Source of the DNA: Streptomyces aurantiacus | Lineage (GTDB): Bacteria; Actinomycetota; Actinomycetes; Streptomycetales; Streptomycetaceae | Assembly: GCF_027107535.1 (NCBI RefSeq) | Contig: NZ_CP114283.1 | Location: 3,596,001-3,660,000, forward strand | Length of the DNA stretch: 64,000 nucleotides | Direction: 5' to 3' | Part shown: piece by piece, positions 1-8,561 of the stretch | How positions within the stretch are numbered: the stretch's first letter is position 1 | Layout of the letters: each line of letters opens with the position of its first letter | Made by a program: the position numbers and the translations under genes | The notes under the pieces: generated by a model | What the model saw: the letters and a program-made list of their open reading frames with translations, nothing else | What the model was told of the DNA's origin: nothing | Database searches by the model: none

Positions 1-76
1 GCGGTCTGCCCCGGAACGACACCGCGGTTCACCGCGGGTGCGGGGGCCTTGGTCTTGTCGGCGCCCGCACCATGGG

Positions 77-1358
77 TCAGGAAACCGTGACTCTGAAGGG
101 GTCTCCGTCGATGACACACTCAGCCCGGAAGAACTGGGTGTTGAGACCACCCTGGGCATTGTTCTCCGTGGCCGTGATCATGCAGACGCTGACGCCCGTC
201 GGGCCAGTCCCAGAGGACACATGGGACATCTGGCAACCATCGAAGGTGCGGCGTGTACCACCGGAGGACAAACCGTCCCGGGAACGTGCGATGGGATACT
301 CGTCGAGCCCGTGATGCTGGGGGCGTCACCACAGGCCAGTCGACGGTTGGTGTCGACGATGGTGAGATCTTCGGTCCTGGTCAGTGGGTTCTCGAACGTG
401 GCTCCGGGCAGGCCCCCGATGCCTGGGCGCGCTCCACGTGGGAGGCGAGGGAGGGGTAGGACGCCTTGCTGTAGACGAGTTCCGAGGCGTACCAGGGCAC
501 CACACAGCCGACGGCAGCTCGTGCGACGGTGGCGTTGTCACAATGGAATTGGTCGAGCTGGAAGTCGACGACGGCCGGCGAGTACTGCGCGTTGGCGAAG
601 GTGATGGCGCAGGTACCGATTGCTCCGGTTGTGGTGGCGGTGGTGTCGAAGAACGCCTCGCCCGACCGCCAGGAGTTCAGCGGCAGCAGAGGCTGCGCCG
701 GAAACGATGTGCTCTCTCGCGTGCAGGAACCGCTCATGTTTCGCCTGCCCGTCCACGGATGCCTTCAGGGAGTCGCCCCACCCGTCGTACGCCGAAACCG
801 CGATCTGATGGGCGAACGTGGGCAGTCCGGTGTCGCTGTAGCTGTATTTGATGACGATCATGCTGGACTGGCCGGTGACCGTCGTTTGACCGTTGACAGT
901 CTGACGCGTGGTGTACGTGAGGCCGGTCACCTGGCAGATCTGGGTGCGAGTGCCGAGGACGATGCCGTTTGCGTCCTCACACCACTGGGGCGGATCCACG
1001 GCGGCCAGGGCGGCGCGTGAGTCCTGTGGCAGGCGCGCGGGGAGATCGCCTGGCTTGGTTTCCTGAACGCACACAGTGTGCCCCCCCCGGCGTTCGGCTC
1101 AGTACACGTCTCAAGCTCTGAGTGCCGGGCCTGCTTCTGCCCAGGCTCGGCGGTGGGGCGGTCAGATCCAGGAGTCGCGTGCGAAGTCAACAACTTCTGC
1201 ACGCCGTTGCCGGTCTCCGTTTGGGCTGCCGTGCTCCGCGCCGCTGCAGGTGGCGCGGCGTCGGCAGGTGCAATACCGGTGAGTGCCATAAGAAGCGCGG
1301 CGATCACCGCTGCGGGTATCAGGCGTATCGCTTGGGATCTTTCCCGGCGCTGCGACAT
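77..1358 (-). pseudogene. Degraded secreted NucA/NucB-type deoxyribonuclease gene
   Basis: The leftward coding region starts with an export signal (MSQRRERSQAIRLIPAA, then a hydrophobic stretch ending near APADAAPP). It then has to be read through three frames to stay sensible. Frame breaks fall at a run of eight C at 1081-1088, near 740, near 425 and near 312. Rejoined, the C-terminal part reads VERAQASGLPGA, NRRLACGDAP, then DEYPIARSRDGLSSGG, and ends IDGDPFRVTVS. DEYP and the closing DGDPF are hallmarks I associate with NucA/NucB nuclease domains of actinobacterial secreted proteins. The DEYP break fits loss of one base in a Cys codon. Four indels make a functional product unlikely unless the region was badly sequenced; the intact neighbours argue against that. 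The family assignment rests on remembered motifs. Confidence 0.72.
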
Positions 1359-1434
1359 CAGCTCACACCCGTCTCAGGTGGGACTGCTGCTCGGCAACAG
1401 GCATCTTCAGCTACAGCCCCTCCGTTACAGAACG

Positions 1435-2148
1435 TCACAGATCGCCGGTTCCGACACAGCTTCTGGCTCCTTCATCGGGCTGGCGCGGCGTGTTGGCGGC
1501 GAGCAGTTCCTGCAGGAGTTCAACGATGAGGTCGAGCTGTCTACGAACCGGGAGTGGCCTGTCTGCCACTCGCGCACGTCGGTGCAGCGCGAGGCCATCT
1601 TCCGTTGCAGGGCCGGGTCGATGGCCCGGTCCTGCGCGCAGACGATGTAGGTGGAGGGAGCGTGCTTCCAGCTGTGGCGCTTTGGGATCCCTCGCCCGCA
1701 GCCGGGGGCTTGCGCACGCAGGAGGCCAACCGCCGAGGTGGCGAGAGGTTCGGGACAGTCGCCGTAGAGGATGTCGGCAGCCCGGTCGGAGTGCAGGCTG
1801 GTCGAGCCGTCGGGCTCAGGGGTGATCGCTTCCCGGGGCTGCGGGGACGTGTCACCCAGACCGGCCGCACTCTCGCCGACATCCGGCACGAAGGCCGCCA
1901 GATAGACCAGGCGTCCCGCCCCGCGCAGCCCGGTGATCACCGACCCGCCGTAGGAATGACCGAGCACAATCGGAGGCTCCGGTAGCGAGCCGATGACAGT
2001 CTGGACCGCGGGCTGTGTCGGTCGGCAACGAGCCCCGGTGGAGCTCGGGAACGGCGACCTCGGTTCCTGCGGTCCGCAAGCGTTCTGCCACTAGGGCGTA
2101 GTGTTCGGGGCGGTGATACAGGTCATGAACGAGCACCACGGCGGCCAC
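1435..2148 (-). pseudogene. Frameshifted alpha/beta hydrolase
   Basis: A GTG start at 2148 lies behind a good AGGAGG site (8 nt spacing) and opens a typical small alpha/beta hydrolase: VVLVHDLYH, then PELHRGSLPTDTA. The frame changes at about 2007-2012 and continues as VQTVIGSLPEPPIV with the nucleophile elbow GHSYGG and LVYLAAFVPD. A second break near 1535 leads to QLDLIVELLQELLAAN and a stop at 1435. The catalytic His is probably in the TGHS segment just before the second break. Each break needs only a one-base change, so decay looks recent. The ribosome binding site is intact, so the N-terminal part may still be translated. The substrate is unknown. Confidence 0.75.
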
Positions 2149-2194
2149 CGCGCACGCCTCCTCGAGTCGCTGTCAGACGAGTGATCCAGGCCGG

Positions 2195-3817
2195 TCAGCC
2201 GTATCGCTGCAGCAGGCTGTCCACGTACGCCTCCAGCCGTTCTCTCAGCACCTCGGGCGTTAGATCGTCCCGCCCTAGTTCACGCCACGGCCCGGCCAGC
2301 TTCGCGGCGTCGGGGCAGTAGTGCAGGGCGTCGAGCAGCCGCCAGTACAGGTGGTCGGGGTCGTTGGCGAGGTCGCGGCCGCCGTGTGCCTCGTACCGCT
2401 CGCGGAAGTCCAGCCCGTACGCCGGTCCGTGCAGCAGCGCGAGCGCGGTCGAGCAGTGCGCCACGTCCAGATCGACAGGTCCCCACGAGGTCTCGACCCA
2501 GTCCACGACACCGGTGATCCGCAGCCCTGGCCCGGCTCCCGCGAAGAGCACGTTCCCGGGGTGGAAGTCGCGGTGCAGGAAGCGGCCTTCGTACGGCGGC
2601 GGGTCGCGGCGGATCACGTCGACGGCCCGCTCCCATAGAGAACCGTCCGGGGCCCGGACGCGCTCCGGGGACGTCCACGCCTGGTACGTGCGCGGTGTTT
2701 CGGCGAGTACAACGCCGTGGACGCGGACGAGCTGGGCCGCGAGCAGGTCCAGGCGCCGGTCGAGGTCGTCCTCGTCCACGCGGACGCGGCCCGGCAGCGC
2801 GGACATCAACAGGGTCGGGTGATCGCAATGTTCGGCCGTGGCGTCCACAGCGACGAACCCGGGCGCCGGGATGCCTTCCTGCCCGGCGAGCAGCGCCAGG
2901 ACGGACGCCTCACGGGCGAGCAGTCCGGGCCCGTGGTGGCGGAAGAACGGCTTCACGAAGGTCCGTTGCACCAGGTCCGTGCCGTCGTCGAGCGTGAGCC
3001 GGCGCATCTGGGAGCTCCAGCCACCGGACAGTAGGCGGGAGTAGGTGACTGACCGGTCGTGGCCGAGCTGCTTGGCCACCCACGCACGCGTGGCCGTCCA
3101 GCCACGGTCGTCGAGGCCGGTCAGCACCGCCTCAACGAACCCCCGCCTGTCCTCGGCGTGATCGCGGAACCACTGTCCCAGCTGGTGCTGCGCGTCCGGG
3201 AGGTCGAACCGCGTGTACTGGGCGCGCGCGGTCAGCGCGTCCTGTACGGACTCTGTCACCGCGGGTGGGAGAACCGCGTCGGTGCCCGGCACAGCGAGCA
3301 CCGCCCGGCTCTCGTATGCCCGCAGCACCTCAAGCGCGGGCGCCTGCTGCCAGCTGTCCGGCCGCCGGATGATCTCGCTGAACCGGCCGTTCCCGTCCTC
3401 GAAGGGCACGTCCCACGCCTCGGCGGTGTACACGGCGGGTGCGCACAGCCCCAGCGCCGCCACCCGATCCCCGTAATGCCGGACGAGATCGGCCACCGTC
3501 TGCCCGCTCATGCTGAACCCCACCAGGACCAGCGGCCCGTCCGCCCCCGCGTACGCATCGATCACCGCGACGGCCTGATCGAAACGTCGCCGCAGGCTCA
3601 ACTCGCCCAGTTTGCCGGTGCTTTCGCCGTGCCCGGAGAAGTCGAAGGCGACCCCTCGACAGCCGTGGGCCACGAACTCCTGCACCAGCGGAAGCAGTCG
3701 CTCCGTGCTGCTGGTGCCTGCGCCATGCAGCACCACGGCGGTGACCCCGGACGGATCACCGCCGTACACACCGCTGAGTTGTTCACCGTCGTGGTCGTGC
3801 GTGAAGTCGAAGAGCAT
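2195..3817 (-). CDS. Alpha/beta hydrolase fused to APH-type phosphotransferase
   Basis: A single 540-residue protein carries two enzymes. Residues 1-235 form an alpha/beta hydrolase: HGAGTSS oxyanion loop at about 31, nucleophile elbow GFSMSG with Ser102, then probable acid Asp180 (VPGTDA) and His211 (DAQHQL). Residues 250-540 form an aminoglycoside/choline-kinase-like (APH) domain with the catalytic loop LHRDFHPGNVLF (Asp417, Asn422) and the metal-binding GVVDWVE (Asp439). All key residues are present, so both halves could be active, perhaps on one small hydroxylated or esterified molecule, including possible drug inactivation. The ATG at 3817 is preferred; a GTG at 3829 would overlap the recombinase relic upstream. 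The protein is cytoplasmic, with no signal or membrane segment. The coding sequence is intact although everything around it is decayed. Confidence 0.85.
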   Translation of the reverse strand: MLFDFTHDHDGEQLSGVYGGDPSGVTAVVLHGAGTSSTERLLPLVQEFVAHGCRGVAFDFSGHGESTGKLGELSLRRRFDQAVAVIDAYAGADGPLVLVGFSMSGQTVADLVRHYGDRVAALGLCAPAVYTAEAWDVPFEDGNGRFSEIIRRPDSWQQAPALEVLRAYESRAVLAVPGTDAVLPPAVTESVQDALTARAQYTRFDLPDAQHQLGQWFRDHAEDRRGFVEAVLTGLDDRGWTATRAWVAKQLGHDRSVTYSRLLSGGWSSQMRRLTLDDGTDLVQRTFVKPFFRHHGPGLLAREASVLALLAGQEGIPAPGFVAVDATAEHCDHPTLLMSALPGRVRVDEDDLDRRLDLLAAQLVRVHGVVLAETPRTYQAWTSPERVRAPDGSLWERAVDVIRRDPPPYEGRFLHRDFHPGNVLFAGAGPGLRITGVVDWVETSWGPVDLDVAHCSTALALLHGPAYGLDFRERYEAHGGRDLANDPDHLYWRLLDALHYCPDAAKLAGPWRELGRDDLTPEVLRERLEAYVDSLLQRYG

Positions 3818-3825
3818 GTCCCTAT

Positions 3826-4160
3826 TCACTCACGCAGTGGCCTCCGTTCTTCGAGAGTGTCACCGCAAGGATCCGCCCCTGGTCTCCGCTTCTTCGAGCG
3901 GCGGCTGAGTTCGGCGGCGTACTGTGTGCGGGGGTCGCCCGCGGCGGTGGCCCAGCCAGTGTGGCCGCTCCGATGGAGACGCCAAGGACCTCGCTGAGGA
4001 CGGCAGGGGGCATCTGCGCTGCGAGGGCGATCAGTGCGATGTTGCGTCCGAGCCGGGAGGTCAGGCCGTAGGACGCGAGGCGCGTGCGCAGTTGGCGGGG
4101 GCTGCGGGGGCGGCCCGGGTGGGTGCCGGGCAGGAGCCAGGAGTGGTCCGTGCTCCGGCC
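3826..4160 (-). pseudogene. C-terminal relic of a recombinase/integrase-like gene
   Basis: Reading leftwards gives LLPGTHPGRPRSPRQLRTRL, SYGLTSRLGRNIALIALAAQ, PPAVLSEVLGVSIGAATL. After one frameshift near 3960 it continues WATAAGDPRTQYAAELSRRS and stops at 3826. The phrase G-x-HPGRP followed by RL..GL..R.GRN.A...LA...PA.VL...LG....A..W resembles the C-terminus of tyrosine-recombinase-like proteins scattered in Streptomyces genomes. No catalytic Arg/Tyr region or N-terminal part remains. Its tail overlaps the region just upstream of the hydrolase-kinase fusion gene, so that gene may use sequence from this relic as its promoter. Confidence 0.5.
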
Positions 4161-4225
4161 GAGCGCGACGGGCCGTGATCAGCTCTCGATGCGGGGTCAG
4201 AGCTGGTCGTAGTGGTCGAACACAG

Positions 4226-4408
4226 ACGTGACTACACCCGGGGCAGCGGCCACGGTCACTCCGGGATCCGCCGGATCAAGGTCGCCACCGGTCAGTAGCT
4301 TGCTCTTCCCCGGCGCCTGCCAGGCGGTGCAGATGAAGCGCCACCGCACCGACCGCAAGACCGGCAAGGTCACCATCGCCACCGTTTATGGGGTCACCAG
4401 CCGGTATG
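4226..4408 (+). mobile_element. ISAs1-type transposase fragment
   Basis: The forward strand encodes [17 protein letters not shown]. After a one-base shift near 4285 it continues [20 protein letters not shown] and [15 protein letters not shown]. The order HGR.E.R.LKVAT, LLFPGA.QA..IKR.RTD..TGK.TI.TVY.VTS is characteristic of the central part of ISAs1-family DDE transposases. Only about 60 codons survive, with no terminal inverted repeats or target duplication visible. Together with the recombinase relic next door it marks this kilobase as an old landing site for mobile DNA. From 4409 to 4606 I see no gene; that stretch holds the upstream region of the next gene. Confidence 0.65.
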
Positions 4409-4606
4409 AGCTGCCCGGTGTGGAGGGTACGTACAGCGAGGTGACGATCGCGATGGAAGAGCGGATCGTTGGGTATCTCCAGGGAGTCTGGGAGAAGGAG
4501 GTGGTAGGAGCCGGGCTGTGACACCCTCATTTCCCATATCTCTCCCAGACGAACCGGCGAAACCCGCTCCGCCGCTGGTAAGCGGCCCTCCCACCCTGGA
4601 GTACTA

Positions 4607-5650
4607 GTGATTGTTGTCTGGATCAACGGTGCGTTCGGTGCGGGAAAGACGACCACCGCACGGGAACTGATCGACCTGATCCCGAACAGCACACTCTTCG
4701 ACCCCGAGATCATCGGTGCCGGGCTGACGCAACTGCTGCCCGCCAAGCGCCTCGCCGAGGTCGGCGACTTCCAGGACCTGCCGATCTGGCGGCGGCTCGT
4801 CGTCGACACCGCGGCCGCGATGCTCGCCGAACTCGCAGGCGTGCTCGTGGTTCCCATGACGCTGCTCCGCCAGGAGTACCGCGACGAGATCTTCGGCGGA
4901 CTCGCATCCCGCAGGATCGCGGTACGCCATGTCCTGCTCGCCCCGGCGGAAACGATCCTGCGCGAACGAATAGCCGGGCGGGAGGTCCCGCCGGACCTCC
5001 CCGACGGGGAGATGCGGGTGCGCCAGTGGTCGTACGACCACATAGAGCCCTACCGCGCCGCCCTCTCCAACTGGCTCACCGCGGACGCGCACCCCGTCGA
5101 CAACGGCACACTCACCCCGTACGAGACCGCCGTACGCGTCGCCGAGGCCGTGAGCAGTGGAACCGTGCCGGTCTGCGACATCGTGCAGACCCCCGAGCCC
5201 ACCGCGGAGACCGTCGCGGCGGGGGTGCTTCTCTTCGACGAGCAGGACCGGGTCCTGCTCGTCGATCCGACGTACAAGGCCGGCTGGGAGTTCCCCGGCG
5301 GCGTCGTCGAATCCGGCGAGGCGCCCGCCCGCGCGGGCATCCGCGAGGTCGCCGAGGAGACCGGCATCGAACTCACCGACGTACCGAGCCTGTTGGTCGT
5401 CGACTGGGAGCCTCCGGTGCCCCCGGGCTACGGAGGCCTGCGTCTCCTCTACGACGGCGGCAGGCTCGACGGCGGCGAGGCCGGACGGCTGCTGCTGCCG
5501 GGCCCCGAACTGAGGGGCTGGCGCTTCGTCACCGAGGAGGAGGCTGCCGGGCTCCTGCCGCCCGTCCGCTACGAGAGACTCCGCTGGGCGCTGCGCGCAC
5601 GGGAGCGGGGCGCCGCCCTGTATCTGGAGGCCGGAGTGCCGAGGGGATAG
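4607..5650 (+). CDS. P-loop kinase fused to NUDIX hydrolase
   Basis: This 347-residue protein opens with a P-loop, INGAFGAGKTT (Lys14), directly after the first strand, like the TmrB/AAA-17 group of small-molecule kinases. Around residues 85-130 comes the LLAPAETILRERIAGRE region, a plausible lid. Residues 200-330 form a NUDIX domain: AAGVLLFDEQDRVLLVDP, then the NUDIX box, which fits G-x5-E-x7-R-E-x2-E-E-x-G (GGVVESGE then REVAEETGIEL at about 230-255). The two halves suggest phosphorylation or binding of a nucleotide-like or antibiotic-like substrate plus cleavage of an X-linked diphosphate. The GTG start is immediate, with no convincing Shine-Dalgarno sequence. It stands alone, convergent with the dipeptidase gene. 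The true substrate cannot be told from sequence. Confidence 0.85.
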   Translation: MIVVWINGAFGAGKTTTARELIDLIPNSTLFDPEIIGAGLTQLLPAKRLAEVGDFQDLPIWRRLVVDTAAAMLAELAGVLVVPMTLLRQEYRDEIFGGLASRRIAVRHVLLAPAETILRERIAGREVPPDLPDGEMRVRQWSYDHIEPYRAALSNWLTADAHPVDNGTLTPYETAVRVAEAVSSGTVPVCDIVQTPEPTAETVAAGVLLFDEQDRVLLVDPTYKAGWEFPGGVVESGEAPARAGIREVAEETGIELTDVPSLLVVDWEPPVPPGYGGLRLLYDGGRLDGGEAGRLLLPGPELRGWRFVTEEEAAGLLPPVRYERLRWALRARERGAALYLEAGVPRG

Positions 5651-5728
5651 CCGCCCCCGGGACGTGGGCACCGTGCCCGTGGGGCGCCGGGCCGACCCGC
5701 GGTGCGGGGCCGTGCCCGGCGAACTCGC

Positions 5729-7084
5729 TCAGCTCGCCGCGTAGTTCCGCAGGAACAGGGCCTCCGCGACGGCGAGCCGCTCCAGCTCCTCGGGCGACAC
5801 GCTCTCGTTCACGGCGTGGATCTGCGCCTCCGGCTCACTCAGCCCGATCAGCAGGATCTCCGCCCGCGGGTACAGGGAGGCGAGCGTGTTGCACAGCGGG
5901 ATGGAGCCGCCCTGCCCCGCGTACTGCATCTCGGCGCCGTCGTACGCGGCACTCATCGCCTCCGCCATCGCCGCGTACGCGGGGCTGGCGGTGTCGGCGC
6001 GGAACGGCTGCCCCTGACCGATCTGCTCGGTGTGCACCCGCGCACCCCACGGGGTGTGCGCCTCCAGGTGGGCCTGGAGCAGCTTGGTCGCCTCGGCGGC
6101 GTCCACGCCCGCCGGCACGCGCAGACTGACCAGCGCGCGGGCGCCCGCCTGCACGGACGGGGTGGCGCCGATCACCGGCGGGCAGTCGATGCCGAGCACC
6201 GTCACGGCGGGCCGCGCCCAGATGCGGTCGGCGACCGTGCCCGAGCCGATCAGCCCGACACCGTCGAGGACCTTGGCGTCCTTGCGGAACTGCTCCTCGT
6301 CGTACTGCAGACCGTCCCACCGCGAGGTGGCCGTGAGCCCGTCGACCGTCGTCGAGCCGTCCTCGGCACGCAGCGAGTCGAGTACGCGGATCAGCGCGCC
6401 CAGCGCGTCGGGCGCCGCGCCGCCGAACTGCCCCGAGTGCAGGTTGCCTTCGAGGGTGTCCACCCGGACGTGGAGGAGCGTCATACCGCGCAGCGAGGCG
6501 GTGACCGTCGGCACGCCGACCCGGAAGTTCCCGGCGTCGCCGATGACGATCGTGTCGGCGGCGAGGAGCTCGGGGTGCTCCTCGGCGTACCGCTCCAGGC
6601 CTCCCGTGCCCTGCTCCTCCGATCCCTCCACGATCACCTTGACGTGGACCGGGACACCGCCGTTCGCCCCGAGGGCACGCAGCGCCAGCAGGTGCATGAC
6701 CAGGCCGCCCTTGCAGTCCGCCGCCCCGCGCCCGTACCAGCGCCCGTCCCGCTCGGTCAGCTCGAACGGTGGCGTCGCCCAGCCGGCCTCGTCGAGCGGC
6801 GGCTGCACGTCGTAGTGCGCGTACAGGAGGACGGTCTTCGCGCCCTCGGGACCGGGCAGGAGGCCGTACACCGACTGTGTGCCGTCAGGTGTGTCGAGCA
6901 GGGCGACGTCCTGGAAACCCTCGGCACGCAGTGCGTCGGCCGCCCAGTTCGCGGCGCCCTCGCTCTCGCTCCTGGGGAACTGGTCGAAGTCCGCCACCGA
7001 CTTGAAGGCCACCAGCTCGGTGAGTTCCGCCTTCGCCCTGGGCATCAGCGAGGCGACGGTCTCGGCGACCGGATTCGACGACAT
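5729..7084 (-). CDS. M20 family dipeptidase
   Basis: A 451-residue zinc-dependent peptidase of the M20/CNDP type, expected to hydrolyse dipeptides in the cytoplasm. Metal-site motifs follow the family order: YAHYDVQPPL (first His and following Asp), GRGAADCKGG (bridging Asp), EGSEEQGTGG (catalytic Glu-Glu), IGDAGNF, and a late His in LIGLSEPEAQIHAVNES. The GQGGSIPL segment is the substrate-binding loop typical of the group. The ATG at 7084 (MSSNPVAETVASL) is chosen because everything upstream is basic, Cys-rich and unlike the family; MRSVP at 7099 is an alternative. It is divergent from the flavoprotein gene, with about 175 bp between that must hold both promoters. Confidence 0.93.
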   Translation of the reverse strand: MSSNPVAETVASLMPRAKAELTELVAFKSVADFDQFPRSESEGAANWAADALRAEGFQDVALLDTPDGTQSVYGLLPGPEGAKTVLLYAHYDVQPPLDEAGWATPPFELTERDGRWYGRGAADCKGGLVMHLLALRALGANGGVPVHVKVIVEGSEEQGTGGLERYAEEHPELLAADTIVIGDAGNFRVGVPTVTASLRGMTLLHVRVDTLEGNLHSGQFGGAAPDALGALIRVLDSLRAEDGSTTVDGLTATSRWDGLQYDEEQFRKDAKVLDGVGLIGSGTVADRIWARPAVTVLGIDCPPVIGATPSVQAGARALVSLRVPAGVDAAEATKLLQAHLEAHTPWGARVHTEQIGQGQPFRADTASPAYAAMAEAMSAAYDGAEMQYAGQGGSIPLCNTLASLYPRAEILLIGLSEPEAQIHAVNESVSPEELERLAVAEALFLRNYAAS

Positions 7085-7259
7085 GGGCACGCTCCTCATG
7101 GGTGCGACGTTGTACGGGTGGGTACGGGGGCGATGCACGCGGGTGCGGGTGTGCGCGTCGCATACGCTGCCGATCCTCCCACAGCGGTCTTCGCCGGACA
7201 CGGCCGTAGGATGCGTGGAGCAGATGCGGCAGGCGGCTGGATCGGAGCAGCAGACCATC

Positions 7260-8462
7260 GTGAGCAGCGAGAACTCTTCGGACGACGCACAGCGGGTGTG
7301 GGACGTCGTCGTCGTCGGCGCGGGGCCCGCGGGCGCCTCGGCCGCCTATGCGGCAGCGGTCGCGGGGCGTCGCGTCCTGTTGCTGGAGAAGGCGGAACTG
7401 CCCCGCTACAAAACGTGCGGCGGCGGCATCATCGGACCGACCCGTGACGCACTGCCACCCGGGTTCGAGCTGCCGTTGCAGGACCGGGTCCACGCGGTCA
7501 CGTTCTCGCTCGACGGCAAGTTCGCGCGCACCCGCCGTTCCAAGCAGATGCTCTTCGGGCTCATCAACCGGCCGGAGTTCGACCAGCAGCTCGTCGAGCA
7601 CGCGCAGAAGGCGGGCGCCGAACTGCGTACGGGGGTGACGGTCTCGCGGGTCGAACAGCACGGCTCGGCGGTCCCGGACCGGCGCACGGTGGCCGTGGTC
7701 CTCCAGGACGGCGAGACGGTGCTGGCGCGGGCCGTGGTCGGCGCGGACGGCAGCGCCAGCCGCATAGGAGCACACGTCGGGGTGAAGCTCGACCAGGTCG
7801 ACCTCGGCCTGGAGGTGGAGATCCCGGTGCCGGAGACGGTCGCGGAGGACTGGAAGGGGCGGGTCCTCATCGACTGGGGCCCCCTTCCCGGCAGTTACGG
7901 ATGGGTGTTCCCCAAGGGTGACACCCTCACCGTCGGAGTGATCTCGGCGCGGGGCGAGGGCGCCGCCACCAAGCGGTACCTGGAGGACTTCGTCGCCCGG
8001 CTCGGCCTCGCCGGCTTCGAGCCCAGCATCTCGTCCGGGCACCTGACACGCTGCCGCGCCGACGACTCGCCGCTGTCGCGGGGCCGGGTGCTGGTGTGCG
8101 GGGACGCGGCGGGGCTCCTGGAGCCGTGGACCCGCGAGGGGATCTCCTTCGCGCTGCGTTCGGGGCGGCTCGCGGGGGAATGGGCGGTGCGGATCGCGGA
8201 AGCACACGACGCGGTGGACGTCCGCCGGCAGGCGCTGAACTACGCCTTCGCGATCAAGGCGGGGCTGGGAGTGGAGATGAGCATCGGCAAGCGCATGCTC
8301 GCGATCTTCGAGCGGCGGCCCGGGGTGTTCCATGCCGCGCTCACGGGCTTCAGGCCCGCGTGGAAGGCGTTCACGGGCATCACCCGGGGCTCCACCTCGC
8401 TGGGTGAGATGGTGCGTACGCATCCGATGGCGGGGCGTGCCCTGACAGCGCTCGACCGCTGA
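7260..8462 (+). CDS. Geranylgeranyl-reductase-family FAD oxidoreductase
   Basis: A 400-residue flavoprotein with an N-terminal FAD-binding fold (VVVVGAGPAGASAAYAAA, then LLLEKAELPRYKTCGGG). The PRYK.CGGG phrase is typical of the geranylgeranyl reductase family, which saturates isoprenoid double bonds (menaquinone tails or prenyl lipids). The second FAD motif, GRVLVCGDAAGLLEPWTREG, is present near residue 275. The GTG at 7260 is chosen because MSSENSSDD... is the natural start for this type of protein. An in-frame ATG at 7224 lies 3 nt after GGAG and about 12 nt after a -10-like TAGGAT (7207-7212), so it could also be used. In Streptomyces such enzymes often sit near respiratory genes, but none is seen here. 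Confidence 0.88.
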   Translation: MSSENSSDDAQRVWDVVVVGAGPAGASAAYAAAVAGRRVLLLEKAELPRYKTCGGGIIGPTRDALPPGFELPLQDRVHAVTFSLDGKFARTRRSKQMLFGLINRPEFDQQLVEHAQKAGAELRTGVTVSRVEQHGSAVPDRRTVAVVLQDGETVLARAVVGADGSASRIGAHVGVKLDQVDLGLEVEIPVPETVAEDWKGRVLIDWGPLPGSYGWVFPKGDTLTVGVISARGEGAATKRYLEDFVARLGLAGFEPSISSGHLTRCRADDSPLSRGRVLVCGDAAGLLEPWTREGISFALRSGRLAGEWAVRIAEAHDAVDVRRQALNYAFAIKAGLGVEMSIGKRMLAIFERRPGVFHAALTGFRPAWKAFTGITRGSTSLGEMVRTHPMAGRALTALDR

Positions 8463-8487
8463 CCGCCGCCGGACCGGGCGCCGGGTA

Positions 8488-8515
8488 CTCCGCCGGGAGT
8501 AGGTGTGATCACCTC
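8488..8515. promoter_or_regulatory. Two abutting inverted repeats upstream of the two-component operon
   Basis: ACTCC-GCCG-GGAGT (8488-8501) is followed without a gap by AGGTG-TGAT-CACCT (8502-8515). Both are perfect 5-bp arms around 4-bp centres, together spanning close to three helical turns. A -35-like TGACGC (8523) and -10-like TAGCGT lie between these repeats and the kinase start, so a protein bound here would sit just upstream of the promoter. Autoregulation by the NarL-type regulator encoded downstream is the simple reading. This is inference from position and symmetry only. Confidence 0.5.
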
Positions 8516-8561
8516 GCCCGGCTGACGCCCCCGGCGGCCCGTGGCGTCTAGCGTGGCCGGC

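Noticed and set aside
1..76. CCGCGG-TTCA-CCGCGG hairpin at the left edge as a terminator
   Set aside because: Each arm is self-complementary and chance occurrence is likely in such GC-rich DNA; too close to the window edge to judge.
1081..1088. Eight-C run as programmed frameshift
   Set aside because: Three other frame breaks occur in the same gene, so decay or sequencing error explains it better than a programmed slip.
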